Below, piece by piece: positions 6,889 through 7,960 of a stretch of DNA of 7,960 nucleotides. A program made the position numbers and the translations under genes. The notes below the pieces were generated by a model that was not told the DNA's origin, made no database searches, and saw nothing but the letters and a program-made list of their open reading frames with translations. Numbering within the stretch: position 1 is the stretch's first letter; each line of letters begins with the position of its first letter. The DNA is from JBBREP01 sp036501845 (GTDB taxonomy: Bacteria; Actinomycetota; Acidimicrobiia; IMCC26256; PALSA-610): assembly GCA_036501845.1 (NCBI GenBank), contig DASXZO010000144.1, positions 1 through 7,960 on the forward strand, written 5' to 3'.

Positions 6889-7929
6889 CTACTTGCCGAG
6901 GCGGCGCTTCACCATGGTGACCGGGTTTCCGAGCTGGCGGGCGTTCATCACGCCGGCCACGCCGAGCTTCACCGGCAACGCGCCGTACCAGCCGAGCTTG
7001 CCCAGGGTGGCGTTGGACGGTGCCGCCGAGTCGTAGCCGTGACGGCGCATTGCCTCGCCGGCCACCGACTCACACATCGCGATCTCGGCGTCCGAGAGCC
7101 CGCCCTGGACGCGCCAGGCCTCGGCCACGTCGCCGCGCAGGCCGCGGGCGTCGGGGTCGTCGGTGGCGAGCGAGGAGCTCTCCTTGGGCACGTCGAGCAT
7201 GTCGGCACTGAAGGGCATTCCGCAGTGGGCCGCCACGTCGGCGACCGTGCGCTCCGAGTCGGCCACGAGGTCTTCGAAGCGGACGGTGAGCACCCGATCG
7301 TCGCGAACCTTGTCGGCCGCGTCGACCGCACCCTTCCAGATACGGGGCGTGACGAGCGGGTGGTAGTTCGACCAGCTGCGCACCACTTCCGAGCGAGGTA
7401 GATCGGATTCACCGAGCGAGCGGCGCCGCCACTTGTTCTTCTGCGACAGCATCACCGCGCGCGGATCGCGCACCATGTTGATAACGCGCGCGTCGGGGAA
7501 CGCTCGCAGGATGTCGCGGATGTAGAACACATTCCGCGGCGTCTGGTCGCACCCCACCTCGCCGCCGCGGCGACGGGCGTCGACCGCGAGGAATTCGCCG
7601 TAGACCGCGAGGGGTGACACGGCGCCGGAGCCGTTCACGGCCGACACGATCTGTTCGGCCTCGTCGTGGAAGTCGGCGGCGTTGCCCTGGCGGTAGAAGA
7701 GACCCTTGTGCTGGGTGTGCACGAGCTGCGCGGCGAGCTCGACGGCGTCGTCGTGTGACAGCGCGTCGGGGCCGATACCGGGCGTGTAGAGACGCTCGAA
7801 GAAGTGCACCTCGGCGAGGGCGCGCACCGACCCGGTACGGCTCACCACGCGGCTCATCAGGGTGGTGCCGCTGCGGCTCGCACCGACGACGAACACAGGC
7901 CCGTTCACGTTGGTCACGCTATGTGTCAT
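6889..7929 (-). CDS. PAPS-dependent sulfotransferase family protein
   Basis: Proteins of this type transfer a sulfuryl group from PAPS to a hydroxyl or amine of a sugar, lipid, peptide or small molecule; the acceptor here cannot be read from sequence. From ATG 7929 there are 346 residues. The N-terminal FVVGASRSGTTLM contains the 5'-phosphosulfate loop (GASRSGTT, 16-23). Glu40 in LAEVHFF sits where tyrosylprotein sulfotransferases have the catalytic glutamate. DQTPRN (128-133) is a family motif, and MVRDPRAVMLSQ (about 152-163) is the 3'-phosphate-binding segment. RFEDL (217-221) and the Trp272-RVQGGLS region are also typical. This fits the Sulfotransfer_3-like group. No signal peptide or membrane helix is seen, so it is probably cytosolic. 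The start is unsure: the frame stays open to a TTG at 7959 and the window edge, and no good ribosome-binding site precedes ATG 7929. It lies upstream of rimP on the same strand, separated by 220 bp and a terminator-like hairpin. Confidence 0.85.
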   Translation of the reverse strand: MTHSVTNVNGPVFVVGASRSGTTLMSRVVSRTGSVRALAEVHFFERLYTPGIGPDALSHDDAVELAAQLVHTQHKGLFYRQGNAADFHDEAEQIVSAVNGSGAVSPLAVYGEFLAVDARRRGGEVGCDQTPRNVFYIRDILRAFPDARVINMVRDPRAVMLSQKNKWRRRSLGESDLPRSEVVRSWSNYHPLVTPRIWKGAVDAADKVRDDRVLTVRFEDLVADSERTVADVAAHCGMPFSADMLDVPKESSSLATDDPDARGLRGDVAEAWRVQGGLSDAEIAMCESVAGEAMRRHGYDSAAPSNATLGKLGWYGALPVKLGVAGVMNARQLGNPVTMVKRRLGK

Positions 7930-7960
7930 CGGCAGCCCAGTGCGTCGTTTGACTTGCAAT

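Overview
The window is high-GC DNA (clearly above 60% G+C) from what is most likely an actinobacterium. The signs are the gene order rimP-nusA-rnpM(ylxR)-infB, frequent GTG/TTG starts, an IF-2 with a long Pro/Ala- and Gly/Arg-rich N-terminus, and terminator hairpins without U-tracts. An uncultured Acidimicrobiia-like lineage is a reasonable guess from general impression only; no marker gene here settles it.

Layout. On the + strand, 1-1639 holds two overlapping genes: the 3' part of a secreted-looking protein with a duplicated domain, and a small four-helix membrane protein. They meet the minus-strand genes head-on at a perfect 23-bp inverted repeat (1557-1604), probably a terminator working in both directions. 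On the minus strand, read from 6668 down to 1609, lies a tightly packed transcription/translation operon: rimP (30S maturation), nusA (elongation/termination factor, 4-bp overlap with rimP), rnpM/ylxR (9 bp after nusA) and infB (initiation factor IF-2, 18 bp after rnpM). Upstream of rimP, 6669-6888 is a 220-bp non-coding leader with an intrinsic-terminator-like hairpin and two smaller hairpins that exclude each other. Beyond it, 6889-7929 and possibly to the window edge, is a PAPS-dependent sulfotransferase-family gene on the same strand.

The four operon genes are core housekeeping functions: RimP matures the small subunit, NusA couples RNA polymerase to termination, antitermination and ribosome assembly, RnpM is an RNA-binding partner of RNase P, and IF-2 delivers initiator tRNA. 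The two + strand genes and the sulfotransferase are accessory and look unrelated to it.

I see no CRISPR array, insertion sequence, tRNA, rRNA, phage or defence system. The points most worth a second look are the non-canonical guanine-recognition motifs of IF-2 (TKTD and AAK), the palindrome that is both terminator and coding sequence, the long acidic tail on NusA, and the structured rimP leader.
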